In this document: piece after piece, positions 36,098 through 44,903 of the stretch
How positions within the stretch are numbered: the first letter of the stretch is position 1
Layout: every line of letters starts with the position of its first letter
Assembly (NCBI GenBank): GCA_039805905.1
Contig: JBDIVM010000011.1
Span: forward strand, 74,640 to 138,639
Source: Thermohalobaculum sp039805905
GTDB lineage: Bacteria; Pseudomonadota; Alphaproteobacteria; Rhodobacterales; Rhodobacteraceae
Length of the DNA stretch: 64,000 nt
Reading direction: 5' to 3'
Translations under genes and position numbers: made by a program
Notes under the pieces: model-generated
Databases searched by the model: none
Seen by the model: the letters and a program-made list of their open reading frames with translations, nothing else
Told to the model about the DNA's origin: nothing

Positions 36098-38116
36098 ATG
36101 ACCACGACCGCGCCGCGGCTCCTGCTCTGCGACTGCGCCGGCACGATGACGCCGGACCGCGACGCCATCGCGACCGGCTGCGGATTGTCCGCCGAGCGGG
36201 TGCACACCCAGCTCTGCCGCGCGCAGGCCGGTGTCGCGGCCGCCGCATTCAAGTCGGGCGCGCCGGTCATCGTCGCCTGCGGTCAGGAGGCCCCGGCCTT
36301 CGAGGCACTGGCCGAGGAGGTCGGCGCCGCCGCCGGCCTCGTCTGTGTCGATATCCGCGACCGCGCCGGCTGGTCCGAGGATTCTGCCGGCCCGAAAATG
36401 GCCGCACTGATCGCCGAGGCCCGGCTGGCACCGGCCCCGGTGCCGCTGATCGACGTGGAGTCGCATGGCCTCTGCCTCGTCTATGGCAGGGGCGAACAGG
36501 CGCTGGCTGCCGCCGCGCGGCTGGCGCCGGCACTCTCGGTCACCTGCATGCTGGCCACGCCCGAGGAGGTCGATGTGCCCCCGGCCGGGGACATCGAGAT
36601 CGTCACCGGGCGCATCCGCGCGGCCAGGGGCGCCCTCGGCCGCTTCGCCCTCGAGATCGACCTTTTCGCCGAGCTTGGCCCTGCCGGCCGCGGCGCGCGG
36701 CGCTTTGTCGATCCCCGGGACGGCGCCGAGACCGATTGCGACCTGATCCTCGACCTCTCCGGCGGCACGCCGCTGTTCCCGGCGCACGAGAAGCGCGACG
36801 GCTATCTGCGCCCCGACCCCGGCGATCCGCTGGCGGTCGAGCGGGCGATCTTCGACGCCGCCCAGCTTGTCGGCACCTTCGAGAAGCCGCTGCACATCCG
36901 CTTCGAGGAGAGCCTCTGCGCCCACAGCCGGGCGCGGAAGACCGCCTGCACCCGCTGCCTCGACGTCTGCCCGACCGGCGCGATCGCGCCGGCGGGCGAC
37001 ACGGTGGCGATCGACCCGCACATCTGCGCCGGCTGCGGCGCCTGCCACGCGGTCTGTCCCTCGGGCGCGGCGTCGAGCGACGACCCGCCGGTGGCGCATC
37101 TCTTCCGCCGGATGCGGGTGCTGGCCGAGACCTATGTCCGGGCCGGCGGCACCGCCCCCCGGCTGCTCGTGCACGACGAAGAGCACGGCGCCCAGATGAT
37201 CCGCCTCGCCGCTCGACACGGCCGCGGCCTGCCCGGCGACGTGATCCCGCTCGCGATCCGCAGCGTCGCGCTCTTTGGCCATGCCGAGCAGCTCGCCGCC
37301 CTGGCACTGGGATTTGCCGCGGTCGACATCCTGCTTTCGCCCCGCACCGACCGCACGGTGATCGACGCGCAGACGGAGATTGCCGCCGCGGTCACCGGCG
37401 GTGTCGGCGTCGCGGCCCGGCGGGTGCGGCTGCTCGATCCGGCCGAGCCCGACGCCCTCTCGGACCTGCTCTACGGCGCGGCGCCGGCGCCTCATGCGGT
37501 CGAGCCGATCCTGCCGGTGGGCGGCCGGCGCGACACCGTGCGCCTCGCCGCCCGGGCGCTCGCCGGATCGACGCTGCCCGAGGAACCCGTGCCGCTGCCG
37601 GCCGGTGCGCCGTATGGCGCCGTCCGCGTGAACACGGAGGCCTGCACCCTCTGCCTCTCCTGTGCCGGCCTCTGCCCGACCGGCGCGCTCCTCGACAATC
37701 CGGACAGACCCCAGCTCGGCTTCCGCGAGCAGGCCTGCATCCAGTGCGGCCTCTGCGCCAACATCTGTCCCGAGCGGGCGATCGAGCTGGTCCCGCAACT
37801 GGACCTCTCGGACGCCGCCCTCTCGACCCGCGTGCTCCACGAGGAGGAGCCCTTCGCCTGCATCGAATGCGGCAAGCTTTTCGGAGTCAAATCCACCGTC
37901 GAGCGGATATCGGAGCGGCTTGCGGGGAAACACTGGATGTACACGAACTCCGATAACATCCGGCTGGTGCAGATGTGTGATGACTGCCGCGTCAAGACGC
38001 AGTTCCACCGGCAGGACGCACCGATGGCGATGGGCCAGCGCCCGAAGCCGCGCACGACCGACGACTATCTGGCCGAGCGCGCGGCGGAGAAGGACCCGAC
38101 TGGCCAGAAGCACTGA
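36098..38116 (+). CDS. Polyferredoxin (4Fe-4S) protein of the formate dehydrogenase locus
   Basis: The 672-residue cytoplasmic protein has an N-terminal domain starting LLLCDCAGTM, then ferredoxin sites CTRCLDVCPTGA and CAGCGACHAVCPSGA (about residues 285-325), a middle domain, CTLCLSCAGLCPTGA and CIQCGLCANICPE (about 515-570), and a C-terminal cysteine pair region (ACIECGKLFGV, MCDDC). This matches the long 4Fe-4S proteins always found with FDH accessory genes. It may deliver electrons or assist sulfur or cofactor insertion; no reaction is known. GGGAGGA precedes the ATG. It heads the plus-strand accessory operon. Confidence 0.85.
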   Translation: MTTTAPRLLLCDCAGTMTPDRDAIATGCGLSAERVHTQLCRAQAGVAAAAFKSGAPVIVACGQEAPAFEALAEEVGAAAGLVCVDIRDRAGWSEDSAGPKMAALIAEARLAPAPVPLIDVESHGLCLVYGRGEQALAAAARLAPALSVTCMLATPEEVDVPPAGDIEIVTGRIRAARGALGRFALEIDLFAELGPAGRGARRFVDPRDGAETDCDLILDLSGGTPLFPAHEKRDGYLRPDPGDPLAVERAIFDAAQLVGTFEKPLHIRFEESLCAHSRARKTACTRCLDVCPTGAIAPAGDTVAIDPHICAGCGACHAVCPSGAASSDDPPVAHLFRRMRVLAETYVRAGGTAPRLLVHDEEHGAQMIRLAARHGRGLPGDVIPLAIRSVALFGHAEQLAALALGFAAVDILLSPRTDRTVIDAQTEIAAAVTGGVGVAARRVRLLDPAEPDALSDLLYGAAPAPHAVEPILPVGGRRDTVRLAARALAGSTLPEEPVPLPAGAPYGAVRVNTEACTLCLSCAGLCPTGALLDNPDRPQLGFREQACIQCGLCANICPERAIELVPQLDLSDAALSTRVLHEEEPFACIECGKLFGVKSTVERISERLAGKHWMYTNSDNIRLVQMCDDCRVKTQFHRQDAPMAMGQRPKPRTTDDYLAERAAEKDPTGQKH

Positions 38117-38200
38117 TCCGATACCCTTGACAACCGGGGACCGGCGCACCACCAATCCCAGCCGACGGGCTCCGGCCGGACCCTCAGCGGGAGAGAGACC

Positions 38201-38401
38201 ATGAGCGAAGACGCCTTCAACATGTCGATGCGCAAGTTCCTGAAGCGCCTCGGCGTCACCTCGCAGCAGGAGATCGAGAAGGCGGTCTGGGCGCGGAAAG
38301 CGAAGGGGAGCGTCAGGGTACGCGCCGTCGTCTCGATCCCGGAGCTGGGCCTCGAGCATGTGGTCGAGGGCGACATCGACACGGCCGGGGGCGCCGGATG
38401 A
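38201..38401 (+). CDS. DUF6494 family small protein
   Basis: This 66-residue protein begins MSEDAFNMSMRKFLKRLGVTSQQEIEKAV and ends with a beta-rich part (SVRVRAVVSIPELGLEHVVEGDID). It matches the small DUF6494 proteins that stand before Mrp-type ATPases in formate dehydrogenase loci. Function unknown. GGGAGAGAG precedes the ATG and the stop overlaps the next gene (ATGA), so it is made together with the Mrp ATPase and may be its partner. Confidence 0.78.
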   Translation: MSEDAFNMSMRKFLKRLGVTSQQEIEKAVWARKAKGSVRVRAVVSIPELGLEHVVEGDIDTAGGAG

Positions 38402-39498
38402 CCGTCACCCGCGAGGACGTCGTCGCGACGCTCCGCCGGATCATCGACCCCGGCCACGGCAAGGACCTGATCACGGCCGACATGGCCAAGGCGATCACGG
38501 TTTCCGGGGGCAAGGTCAGCTTCGTGATCGAGGTCGACGCTGCCAGGGGCGCCGCCATGGAGCCGATCCGCGCCGCCGCGCAGGCTGCGGTCGAGAAGCT
38601 GCCGGGCGTCGAGAAGGTCACCGCGGTGCTGACCGCCCATGCGGCGGCGCCCTCGCAGGCCCGCGCCCCCGAGGCGAAGGGGCCGCCTCCCGATCTCAAC
38701 CTGCGCCGCAAGCCGGCCGAGCCGGCGGACAAGCGCGTCCCCGGTGTCGACCACATCGTCGCCGTCGCCTCCGGCAAGGGCGGTGTTGGCAAGTCGACCG
38801 TTACCGCCAATCTTGCCGTCGCGCTGGCTGCCGCGGGGAAACGGGTGGGGTTGCTCGACGCGGATGTCTACGGCCCCTCGCAACCGCGGATGCTGGGCAT
38901 CTCCGGCCGGCCATCCTCGCCTGACGGCAAGATCATCCTGCCGCTTCGCAACCACGGCGTCACGGCCATGTCGATCGGCTTCATGGTGCCCGAGGGCGAG
39001 GCGGTGATCTGGCGCGGGCCCATGCTGATGGGCGCCTTGCAGCAGATGCTGGGCCAGGTCCAGTGGGGCCGCCTCGACGTGCTGCTGGTCGACCTTCCAC
39101 CCGGCACCGGCGACGTGCAGCTCACGCTTGCCCAGAAGGCCGAGGTCACCGGCGCGATCATCGTCTCGACGCCCCAGGACATCGCGCTGCTCGATGCGCG
39201 CAAGGCGATCAACATGTTCCAGAAGACCGGCACGCCCGTGCTCGGCCTGATCGAGAACATGTCGACCTACATCTGCCCGAACTGCGGCCACGAGGCGCAT
39301 ATCTTCGGCCATGGCGGGGCGAAGGCCGAGGCGGCGAAGCTCGGCATCCCGTTCCTCGGCGAGATCCCCCTCGATCTCGAGATCAGGGTCGCCGGCGACG
39401 GCGGCGCACCGATCGTGGCGGCCAGGCCGAACCTGCCCCAGGCCCGTGCCTTCATCGACATCGCCGAGCGCCTGATCGACAGTGGCGTTCTGGGGTAG
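38398..39498 (+). CDS. Mrp/NBP35-family ATPase, Fe-S cluster carrier
   Basis: The 366-residue protein has an N-terminal DUF59-like domain (1-90), a Pro/Ala linker, and the P-loop ATPase domain with the deviant Walker A SGKGGVGKST (125-134), DADVYGPSQPR, VDLPPGTGDVQLTL and the cluster-binding pair C293-x-x-C296 (YICPNCGH). Mrp/ApbC proteins carry [4Fe-4S] clusters to target enzymes; here the target is probably the formate dehydrogenase or the polyferredoxin encoded upstream. A housekeeping copy may exist elsewhere, so I give no gene symbol. Confidence 0.92.
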   Translation: MTVTREDVVATLRRIIDPGHGKDLITADMAKAITVSGGKVSFVIEVDAARGAAMEPIRAAAQAAVEKLPGVEKVTAVLTAHAAAPSQARAPEAKGPPPDLNLRRKPAEPADKRVPGVDHIVAVASGKGGVGKSTVTANLAVALAAAGKRVGLLDADVYGPSQPRMLGISGRPSSPDGKIILPLRNHGVTAMSIGFMVPEGEAVIWRGPMLMGALQQMLGQVQWGRLDVLLVDLPPGTGDVQLTLAQKAEVTGAIIVSTPQDIALLDARKAINMFQKTGTPVLGLIENMSTYICPNCGHEAHIFGHGGAKAEAAKLGIPFLGEIPLDLEIRVAGDGGAPIVAARPNLPQARAFIDIAERLIDSGVLG

Positions 39499-39505
39499 GC
39501 AGGCG

Positions 39506-40216
39506 ATGCGCCCCCAGGACAGGCCGAGTTTCCCGCCTCTGCTCCGCGGCGAGGCGGCTCCGCCGGGCATGGCTCCCTTCGCGAAGGCCGTCGCCGAGGC
39601 GGCGCTCGGCACCGATCCGGGACTCATCGTGTGGGACCCGGCGGCCGAGGCGCTGCGCGCAGCGCTGGTCCTTGCCCCGGAGGCGCCGCTTGAGCGGGCG
39701 GTCGGCATCGCCTTCGCCGTGGCACTCGGTCTCGGCGACGCGATCGGCGCGCTGGCGCCGCCCGAAGTCGCGGTGCACTACGCCTGGCCTGCCGGCATCC
39801 GCATCAACGGGGGCGCGTGCGGCCGGCTCCGGGCAGCGGCCTCGACGGACGACCCCCGCGCCGAACCGGACTGGCTCGTGGTCGGCATCGATCTGCGCTT
39901 CCTGCCGCCCGGACCGGAGGAGCCGGGACTGCGGCCGGACGAAACCTGTCTTGTCGAGGAAGGCTGCGGCGATCTCGCCCCGCGCCTGCTGCTCGAGAGC
40001 TGGTCGCGGCACATGCTGGTCTGGATCAACCGCTGGCTCGACGAGGGCTTCCGGCCCGTCCACGAGGCCTGGCGGGCGCGGGCCTGGAAGCTTGGCGAGG
40101 TGCTGCCGGATGGCGGCACCTTCACCGGCCTCGACGAGCTCGGCGGCATGCTGGTCCGCACCGGCCGCACCACCGAGCTTCGCCCGCTGACCTCGATGCT
40201 GGAGGACCTGGCGTGA
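39506..40216 (+). CDS. Biotin/lipoate--protein-ligase-like family protein
   Basis: The 236-residue protein resembles the alphaproteobacterial family with a lipoate/biotin ligase-like fold plus a short C-terminal domain of the DUF4444 type: FPPLLRGEAAPPGMAPFAKAV at the start, VALGLGDAIGALAPPEVAVHYAWPAGIRINGG in the core, and WKLGEVLPDGGTFTGLDELGGML near the end. The core retains the NGG of the ligase fold, but the usual lysine-bearing activation motif is not evident, so activity is uncertain. I chose the ATG at 39506; an in-frame GTG at 39482 overlaps the Mrp gene. Confidence 0.72.
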   Translation: MRPQDRPSFPPLLRGEAAPPGMAPFAKAVAEAALGTDPGLIVWDPAAEALRAALVLAPEAPLERAVGIAFAVALGLGDAIGALAPPEVAVHYAWPAGIRINGGACGRLRAAASTDDPRAEPDWLVVGIDLRFLPPGPEEPGLRPDETCLVEEGCGDLAPRLLLESWSRHMLVWINRWLDEGFRPVHEAWRARAWKLGEVLPDGGTFTGLDELGGMLVRTGRTTELRPLTSMLEDLA

Positions 40217-40695
40217 GGCTCGCCCGCACGCTGCGCTTCGACGAATCCGACGAGCGCGTGTTCGAGCGCGCCGCCGAGCCCGACGAATGGGCGATCTCCG
40301 GCGCTTTCGAATTCTCGGACTGGACCGCGGACATGCTCGCCGGCAAGGCGCGGCAGGCCTTCGCCAATGGCTGGCTCGGGCTCGAGAGCTTCGGGCGGGC
40401 GACCTTCGTCGCCACCGCCCGGATCGAGGAGGCCGAGTTTGCCGCGCTGGTCGACCGGCTCGCGGCGCATTTCGTCGACGCCTGGGGGGCTCCCGACCTC
40501 GAGGCCGCCCGCCCTGTTGCCGAGGAGGAATTGCGGTTCATGGCCTCGATCTGCGAGAACCACGAGCCGAACACGCTGCTGATCGTCCAGCGCGACCTGG
40601 TGGAGGCCGGGGTGTCGGAGAGTTTCCGCGTGATCAGGACCCACGAGGCGACCATCGACATGGTCGCCGTCCATGGCGCGCTCGACGAAGATTGA
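40213..40695 (+). CDS. DUF6505 family protein
   Basis: The 160-residue protein starts GTG at 40213 (GTGA overlap with the ligase-like gene) and reads RLARTLRFDESDERVFERAAEPDEWAIS, with further conserved-looking blocks FGRATFVATARI and EEELRFMASICENHEPNTLL. It fits the DUF6505 family, found in the same accessory operon of other alphaproteobacteria. No catalytic motif is visible. It is the last gene of the operon that begins with the polyferredoxin. Confidence 0.72.
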   Translation: MRLARTLRFDESDERVFERAAEPDEWAISGAFEFSDWTADMLAGKARQAFANGWLGLESFGRATFVATARIEEAEFAALVDRLAAHFVDAWGAPDLEAARPVAEEELRFMASICENHEPNTLLIVQRDLVEAGVSESFRVIRTHEATIDMVAVHGALDED

Positions 40696-40931
40696 TTGGC
40701 GCCATTCGCCGCCCGCAGCCGCCTCGCCCGTTCCGCGAGTTGCGCTGCCTGTGCGCCCACGGGGAACTGCCGCGCCCCCGCGACTTCTCCCCAAATGAAC
40801 ACCGATACCGACCAAAAATCTCCATAATCCGGCTATATCTGTCATTTATTGGGGGTTTTATTTGGACTTTTCGCAGGTGTCTCGTGAAAATGTTGTAATG
40901 AGATCCCGAGAATACAACTGGAGTAGGTGAC

Positions 40932-41441
40932 GTGTCTTTGACCGCTACTTTCGCAAGGGATGACCGAGGCGCCCAGACGATCGAGATGGTCCTGTGGCTG
41001 CCGGTGATAGTCGGCCTGCTTGTCATCGTGGTGGACACCTCGACGCTCTATCTGACGCACACCGAGATGGCGGTCGTTGCACGCGACACGGCACGGCGGA
41101 TGACGACCGGCCAGATCGGAAGCGAGGCGGCGGCGGAGGCCCATGCAGCCTCGGCGATGTCGATCTATGACCGGCCCTATGCGTTCGACGCGGTCTATGA
41201 TCCCGCCGGCTCCATGGAAGTCACGATCTCTATGAACTACGCCGACATCCCGATCACAGGGTTCTCGACGCTCAGCATCATCGGAGGCGAGATGCAGGCC
41301 CGTGTCGTCATGCGGCCGGCGCCGCTGTTGGCCGCAGCCAGCAGCGCCGGCGATCCGGCAGGTGGTACAGGGGGAAGCACCGGCTGCAACGGCGGTGGCA
41401 ATGGCGGGGGCAACGGTGGTGGCAACGGCAATAACAAATGA
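40932..41441 (+). CDS. TadE-like pilus-assembly protein with a Gly/Asn-repeat tail
   Basis: The 169-residue protein has the TadE pattern: a basic start followed by DDRGAQTIEMVLWLPVIVGLLVIVVDTSTLYLTHTEM, a prepilin-like hydrophobic helix with the conserved glutamate, then a periplasmic part. Its last 30 residues are low complexity (GGTGGSTGCNGGG and GGN units). Start GTG at 40932, with GGAG 8 bp upstream. The 236-bp gap before it is unusually A/T-rich for this genome (40801-40900) and probably holds the promoter. TadE proteins are minor pseudopilins of tight-adherence pili. No other Tad genes are near. Confidence 0.8.
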   Translation: MSLTATFARDDRGAQTIEMVLWLPVIVGLLVIVVDTSTLYLTHTEMAVVARDTARRMTTGQIGSEAAAEAHAASAMSIYDRPYAFDAVYDPAGSMEVTISMNYADIPITGFSTLSIIGGEMQARVVMRPAPLLAAASSAGDPAGGTGGSTGCNGGGNGGGNGGGNGNNK

Positions 41442-41520
41442 GCCGCGCGCGGCTCCCCGGACCAGGCGCGCAGCGGGCGAAACCGCGGCGGCTTTCGTAG
41501 CTGCCCGGAACCGGGTGCGG

Positions 41521-41934
41521 ATGCGCCCCGGCCGGGCGGTGGCAATCGCGCACCGCCTCGCGCACGAGGACGCCGGCGCCGTCACGATCGAGTTCACGGT
41601 GCTCGTCCCGCTCTTCGTCCTGATGCTCGTCTTCTTCGCGGACGCGAGCATAATCTACCTGACCCATTCTGAAATGTATGCGAATGCCCGCGACCTGGCA
41701 CGCCGCATGTCCGTCGAAGAGTTCGCAACGGAATTCGAGGTCCAGGCCTACGCGGAAAATCATCTGCATCTCGGCGACCGGACCTATGTCATCGACCCGA
41801 ATTTCGGGGCGGACATGACTGTCACCATCGCGGTTCCCGTTTCCGAGGCTGCGATTTCCGGGGCATTCTTCACCCCTATCCTCGGAAAGACCCTCACGGC
41901 GACTGCCATCGTGCGGCGCGAGCCGCTCCTCTAA
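41521..41934 (+). CDS. Second TadE-like pseudopilin
   Basis: The 137-residue protein has the TadE signature HEDAGAVTIEFTVLVPLFVLMLVFFADASIIYLTHSEM followed by a short periplasmic domain. It shares the helix and the YLTHSEMYANARDLARRM continuation with the gene upstream (YLTHTEMAVVARDTARRM), so the two are likely paralogues from a local duplication. The start is uncertain: the ATG at 41521 is chosen to leave the previous gene intact, though a GTG at 41515 is equally possible, and neither has a strong ribosome site. Confidence 0.75.
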   Translation: MRPGRAVAIAHRLAHEDAGAVTIEFTVLVPLFVLMLVFFADASIIYLTHSEMYANARDLARRMSVEEFATEFEVQAYAENHLHLGDRTYVIDPNFGADMTVTIAVPVSEAAISGAFFTPILGKTLTATAIVRREPLL

Positions 41935-41961
41935 GCTTCCGTCCCCCCAAGCAGTAGGCCC

Positions 41962-43344
41962 ATGGGAAAATCCGCCATGATCAAGTCCGAGATCACCAGC
42001 CGGGAGCCCGGCACGGCCCGCCCCCGCCTCGCCGCCTTCCGCGACGACGAGCACGGGGGTTACATGATCTGGTCGCTGCTCTGGTTCCTGGTCTACTGCG
42101 GCATCGGCGGCCTGGCGGTCGACATTTCCGACGCCTACCGCAACCAGACCGTGCTTCAGTCGACGGCGGACGCCGCCGCCCTGGCGGCAGCGATGTCGCT
42201 GCCGGACCAGGCCGATGTTGAATCCGAGGCACTGCTCTATTCCGGCAACAACATGGAGCCGGGCGTCCACGGCACGGTGCTGACCCAGAGCGACGTCCAG
42301 TTCGGCACCTGGGACTTCGCAGCGCGCACCTTCACCCAGGGAAGCATCTCGCCCAACGCGGTGCGGGTTGTCACGCGGCGGTCGGACGACAACGCGAACC
42401 CGGTTGCGATGACCGTGCTGGGCATCATCGCGCTGTTCGGCGCCGACCCGCGCTGGAACATCGCCACCGAGGCGGTGGCCGTCCGGACCTTGTCCGAATG
42501 TGCGAATGACGGTTTCATCGCGATGAACCGCGTCGATGTCAACGGCAACAACGATCTCCTGAACAACATCTGCCTGCACGGCCAGAATGCCGGCGTGGAC
42601 CTCCAGAACCACAACATGTTCGAACCGGGCGTCCAGGTCAGCATGCCCGATCTCGGGATGCTGCCCGACCGCAGCAACCTCTTCGACATGAACCCGGGGC
42701 TCGCCGACGCACTGCGCGAAGGCGACATGTGGCCGAAGGACGTCGAGCTTCTCGGAGCCTATGTCTCGGAACTGCGCACGCTCGATGGCGGCTACAACCC
42801 GAAATGGCCGTTCATGTACCGGCCGGACGGGAACGGCAGCTACCTCATGCCGGCGAAGGTGACCGCCAACAGCCTGCCCGGAACGGTGCAGCCCTTTACT
42901 GTCTACGACATCAGTTGCAACGGCCAGCTCAGCCTCGGCCAGGGTCTGGTGCTGTCGAATGTTGTCATCATCGCCGACTGCCGGATCCACGCGGCGGCGG
43001 ACCTGAGCGCGGGGGACGTGGTGCTCGCCTCGACCTACAGCGGTAACAACGCGGCAATCCAGATGGCGGCGCAGGCGCAGCTCGGTCTTGACGACGGCTG
43101 TGCGCCCGGGGGCGGTGTCGAGCTCTATGCGACCGGCGACATCCACATTGCCGCTCAAGGCGATTACAACGGTCTGCGGATCGTCGCCGGAAACGATGTG
43201 GCCTTCACCGCCAACAATACCGGCATCCAGGGCATTTCCGTTCAGGCCGGCAATGACATCGACTTCACCTCGAGCAACGAGTTCGGCCTCTGCTCCGGCG
43301 GCGTTCCGGGACCCTTCGCCTGGCACTATCGCCTGGTGCAGTGA
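41962..43344 (+). CDS. TadG-like protein with N-terminal Tad domain and beta-rich periplasmic region
   Basis: The 460-residue protein has an N-terminal Flp/TadG segment (GGYMIWSLLWFLVYCGIGGLAVDISDAYRNQTVLQSTADAAALAAA) with one transmembrane helix, and a large extracytoplasmic region rich in Asn, Gly and Asp. Its second half has repeated short strands such as VVLASTYSGNNAAIQMAAQAQ, as in parallel beta-helix proteins. TadG anchors or stabilises adherence pili. The gene follows two TadE-like genes with a 27-bp gap, so all three form one transcription unit. Confidence 0.8.
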   Translation: MGKSAMIKSEITSREPGTARPRLAAFRDDEHGGYMIWSLLWFLVYCGIGGLAVDISDAYRNQTVLQSTADAAALAAAMSLPDQADVESEALLYSGNNMEPGVHGTVLTQSDVQFGTWDFAARTFTQGSISPNAVRVVTRRSDDNANPVAMTVLGIIALFGADPRWNIATEAVAVRTLSECANDGFIAMNRVDVNGNNDLLNNICLHGQNAGVDLQNHNMFEPGVQVSMPDLGMLPDRSNLFDMNPGLADALREGDMWPKDVELLGAYVSELRTLDGGYNPKWPFMYRPDGNGSYLMPAKVTANSLPGTVQPFTVYDISCNGQLSLGQGLVLSNVVIIADCRIHAAADLSAGDVVLASTYSGNNAAIQMAAQAQLGLDDGCAPGGGVELYATGDIHIAAQGDYNGLRIVAGNDVAFTANNTGIQGISVQAGNDIDFTSSNEFGLCSGGVPGPFAWHYRLVQ

Positions 43345-43487
43345 CGATCTGCCGGCCGCAGCCATCCGACTCCGGCGGAGACGATGGCGTCCGCGCGGTC
43401 TCGTCGGCGCGGGTGCAATCGGCCCGAGACAGCGGCAGGAGGCTGTGCTAACGCTCGGCCGCAGCCCGCTGACCCGAGGAACCGCCC

Positions 43488-44651
43488 ATGCTCCGCCCTG
43501 CCGCCTCGATTTCCCGCCTCGGCACCGAATCCGCCTTCGAGGTGCTTGCCCGCGCCCAGAAGCTGGTGCGCGAGGGCAAGGACATCATCAATCTGGGCAT
43601 CGGCCAGCCCGATTTCCGCACGCCCGAGCACATCGTCGAGGCCGGAGTGAAGGCGCTGCGTGACGGCCACCACGGCTACACCCCCGCGAACGGCATCCCG
43701 GCGCTGCGCGAGGCGGTGGCCGCCGACCTCCACCGCCGCCACGGAGTCGAGGTCAACCCCGACCATGTCGTGGTGGTGCCCGGCGGCAAGCCGACCATGT
43801 TCTTCGCCGTGCTGATGTTCGGCGAGCCCGGAGCCGAGATCATGTATCCGAATCCGGGCTTCCCGATCTACGAGTCGGTGATCCGCTTCTCGGGCGCGAA
43901 GCCGGTGCCGATCGCGCTCGAGGAGGCGAACGGCTTCGCCTTCTCGGCCGAGGCGGTGCTGGCGCAGATCACCCCCGCGACCCGGCTCATCATCATCAAC
44001 AGCCCGGCCAACCCGACCGGCGGCGTCACGCCCAGGGCCGAGATCGACCGGCTGGTCGAGGGGCTGGCGGCGCACCCCCATGTCGCGATCCTCTCGGACG
44101 AGATCTACAGCCAGATGCTCTATGGCGGGCGCGAGCATGCCAGCCTGCTGCAGTATCCGGAGATCCGGGACCGGGTGATCATGCTGGACGGCTGGTCCAA
44201 GACCTATGCCATGACCGGCTGGCGGCTCGGCTATGCGGTCTGGCCCGAAAGCCTGGTGGCCCACGCGACGCGCCTCTGCATCAACGACCACTCCTGCGTC
44301 AACGCGCCCACGCAATATGCCGGTCTCGCGGCGCTGACCGGGCCGCAGGACGCCGTGGCCGAGATGGTCGCCGCCTTCGACGAGCGCCGCCGCATCATCG
44401 TCGCGGAGCTGAACCAGACGCCGGGCTTCCGCTGCGTCGACGCGGGCGGCGCCTTCTACGCCTTCCCGAACATCGAGGGCACCGGGCTTTCGGCCCGCGA
44501 GGCGCAGGACCGGTTCCTGTACGAGGCCGGAGTGGCGACCATCGCCGGCACCAGCTTCGGCGCCTGGGGTGAAGGTTACCTTCGGTTCTCCTACGCCAAC
44601 AGCATCGACAGCATCCGCGAGGCGATTCGACGGATCCGCGCCTGCGTCTGA
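43488..44651 (+). CDS. PLP-dependent class I/II aminotransferase (aspartate aminotransferase-like)
   Basis: The 387-residue enzyme is a fold-type I aminotransferase: NLGIGQPDFRTP (31-46 region), YTPANGIPALREAVA, the N175 motif INSPANPTGG, SDEIYSQMLYGG (Asp204 and Tyr207), the PLP lysine Lys238 in LDGWSKTYAMTGWRLGY, and a C-terminal arginine in GYLRFSYANS. The exact amino donor cannot be told from sequence; it is close to the AspC/aromatic group. GAGGA is 7 bp before the ATG. It precedes the two fuconate-type genes in the same direction but with a 252-bp gap, so it may be separate. Confidence 0.88.
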   Translation: MLRPAASISRLGTESAFEVLARAQKLVREGKDIINLGIGQPDFRTPEHIVEAGVKALRDGHHGYTPANGIPALREAVAADLHRRHGVEVNPDHVVVVPGGKPTMFFAVLMFGEPGAEIMYPNPGFPIYESVIRFSGAKPVPIALEEANGFAFSAEAVLAQITPATRLIIINSPANPTGGVTPRAEIDRLVEGLAAHPHVAILSDEIYSQMLYGGREHASLLQYPEIRDRVIMLDGWSKTYAMTGWRLGYAVWPESLVAHATRLCINDHSCVNAPTQYAGLAALTGPQDAVAEMVAAFDERRRIIVAELNQTPGFRCVDAGGAFYAFPNIEGTGLSAREAQDRFLYEAGVATIAGTSFGAWGEGYLRFSYANSIDSIREAIRRIRACV

Positions 44652-44903
44652 GGCGTACCGCGGCACCAAGCCGAATGGATTCGGTGCGCCGCGGCCGTTG
44701 AAGTTCGGCAACGGACCCCCCGCAGAGCGAGTTCACCAAGGACATGCGCTGCGCGGCTCCTGACATCACCGCCGCGATCGGGCTCCGATCACATCGCGGA
44801 TCGAGGGGCGAGGCGACCCAAGGGGGCTTGGCGCCTGCCCGGCGAGCGCTTAACGTGCCGCCCGACATGTGCGCACGCACGACGGATTTCGGGGAGCATG
44901 CAG

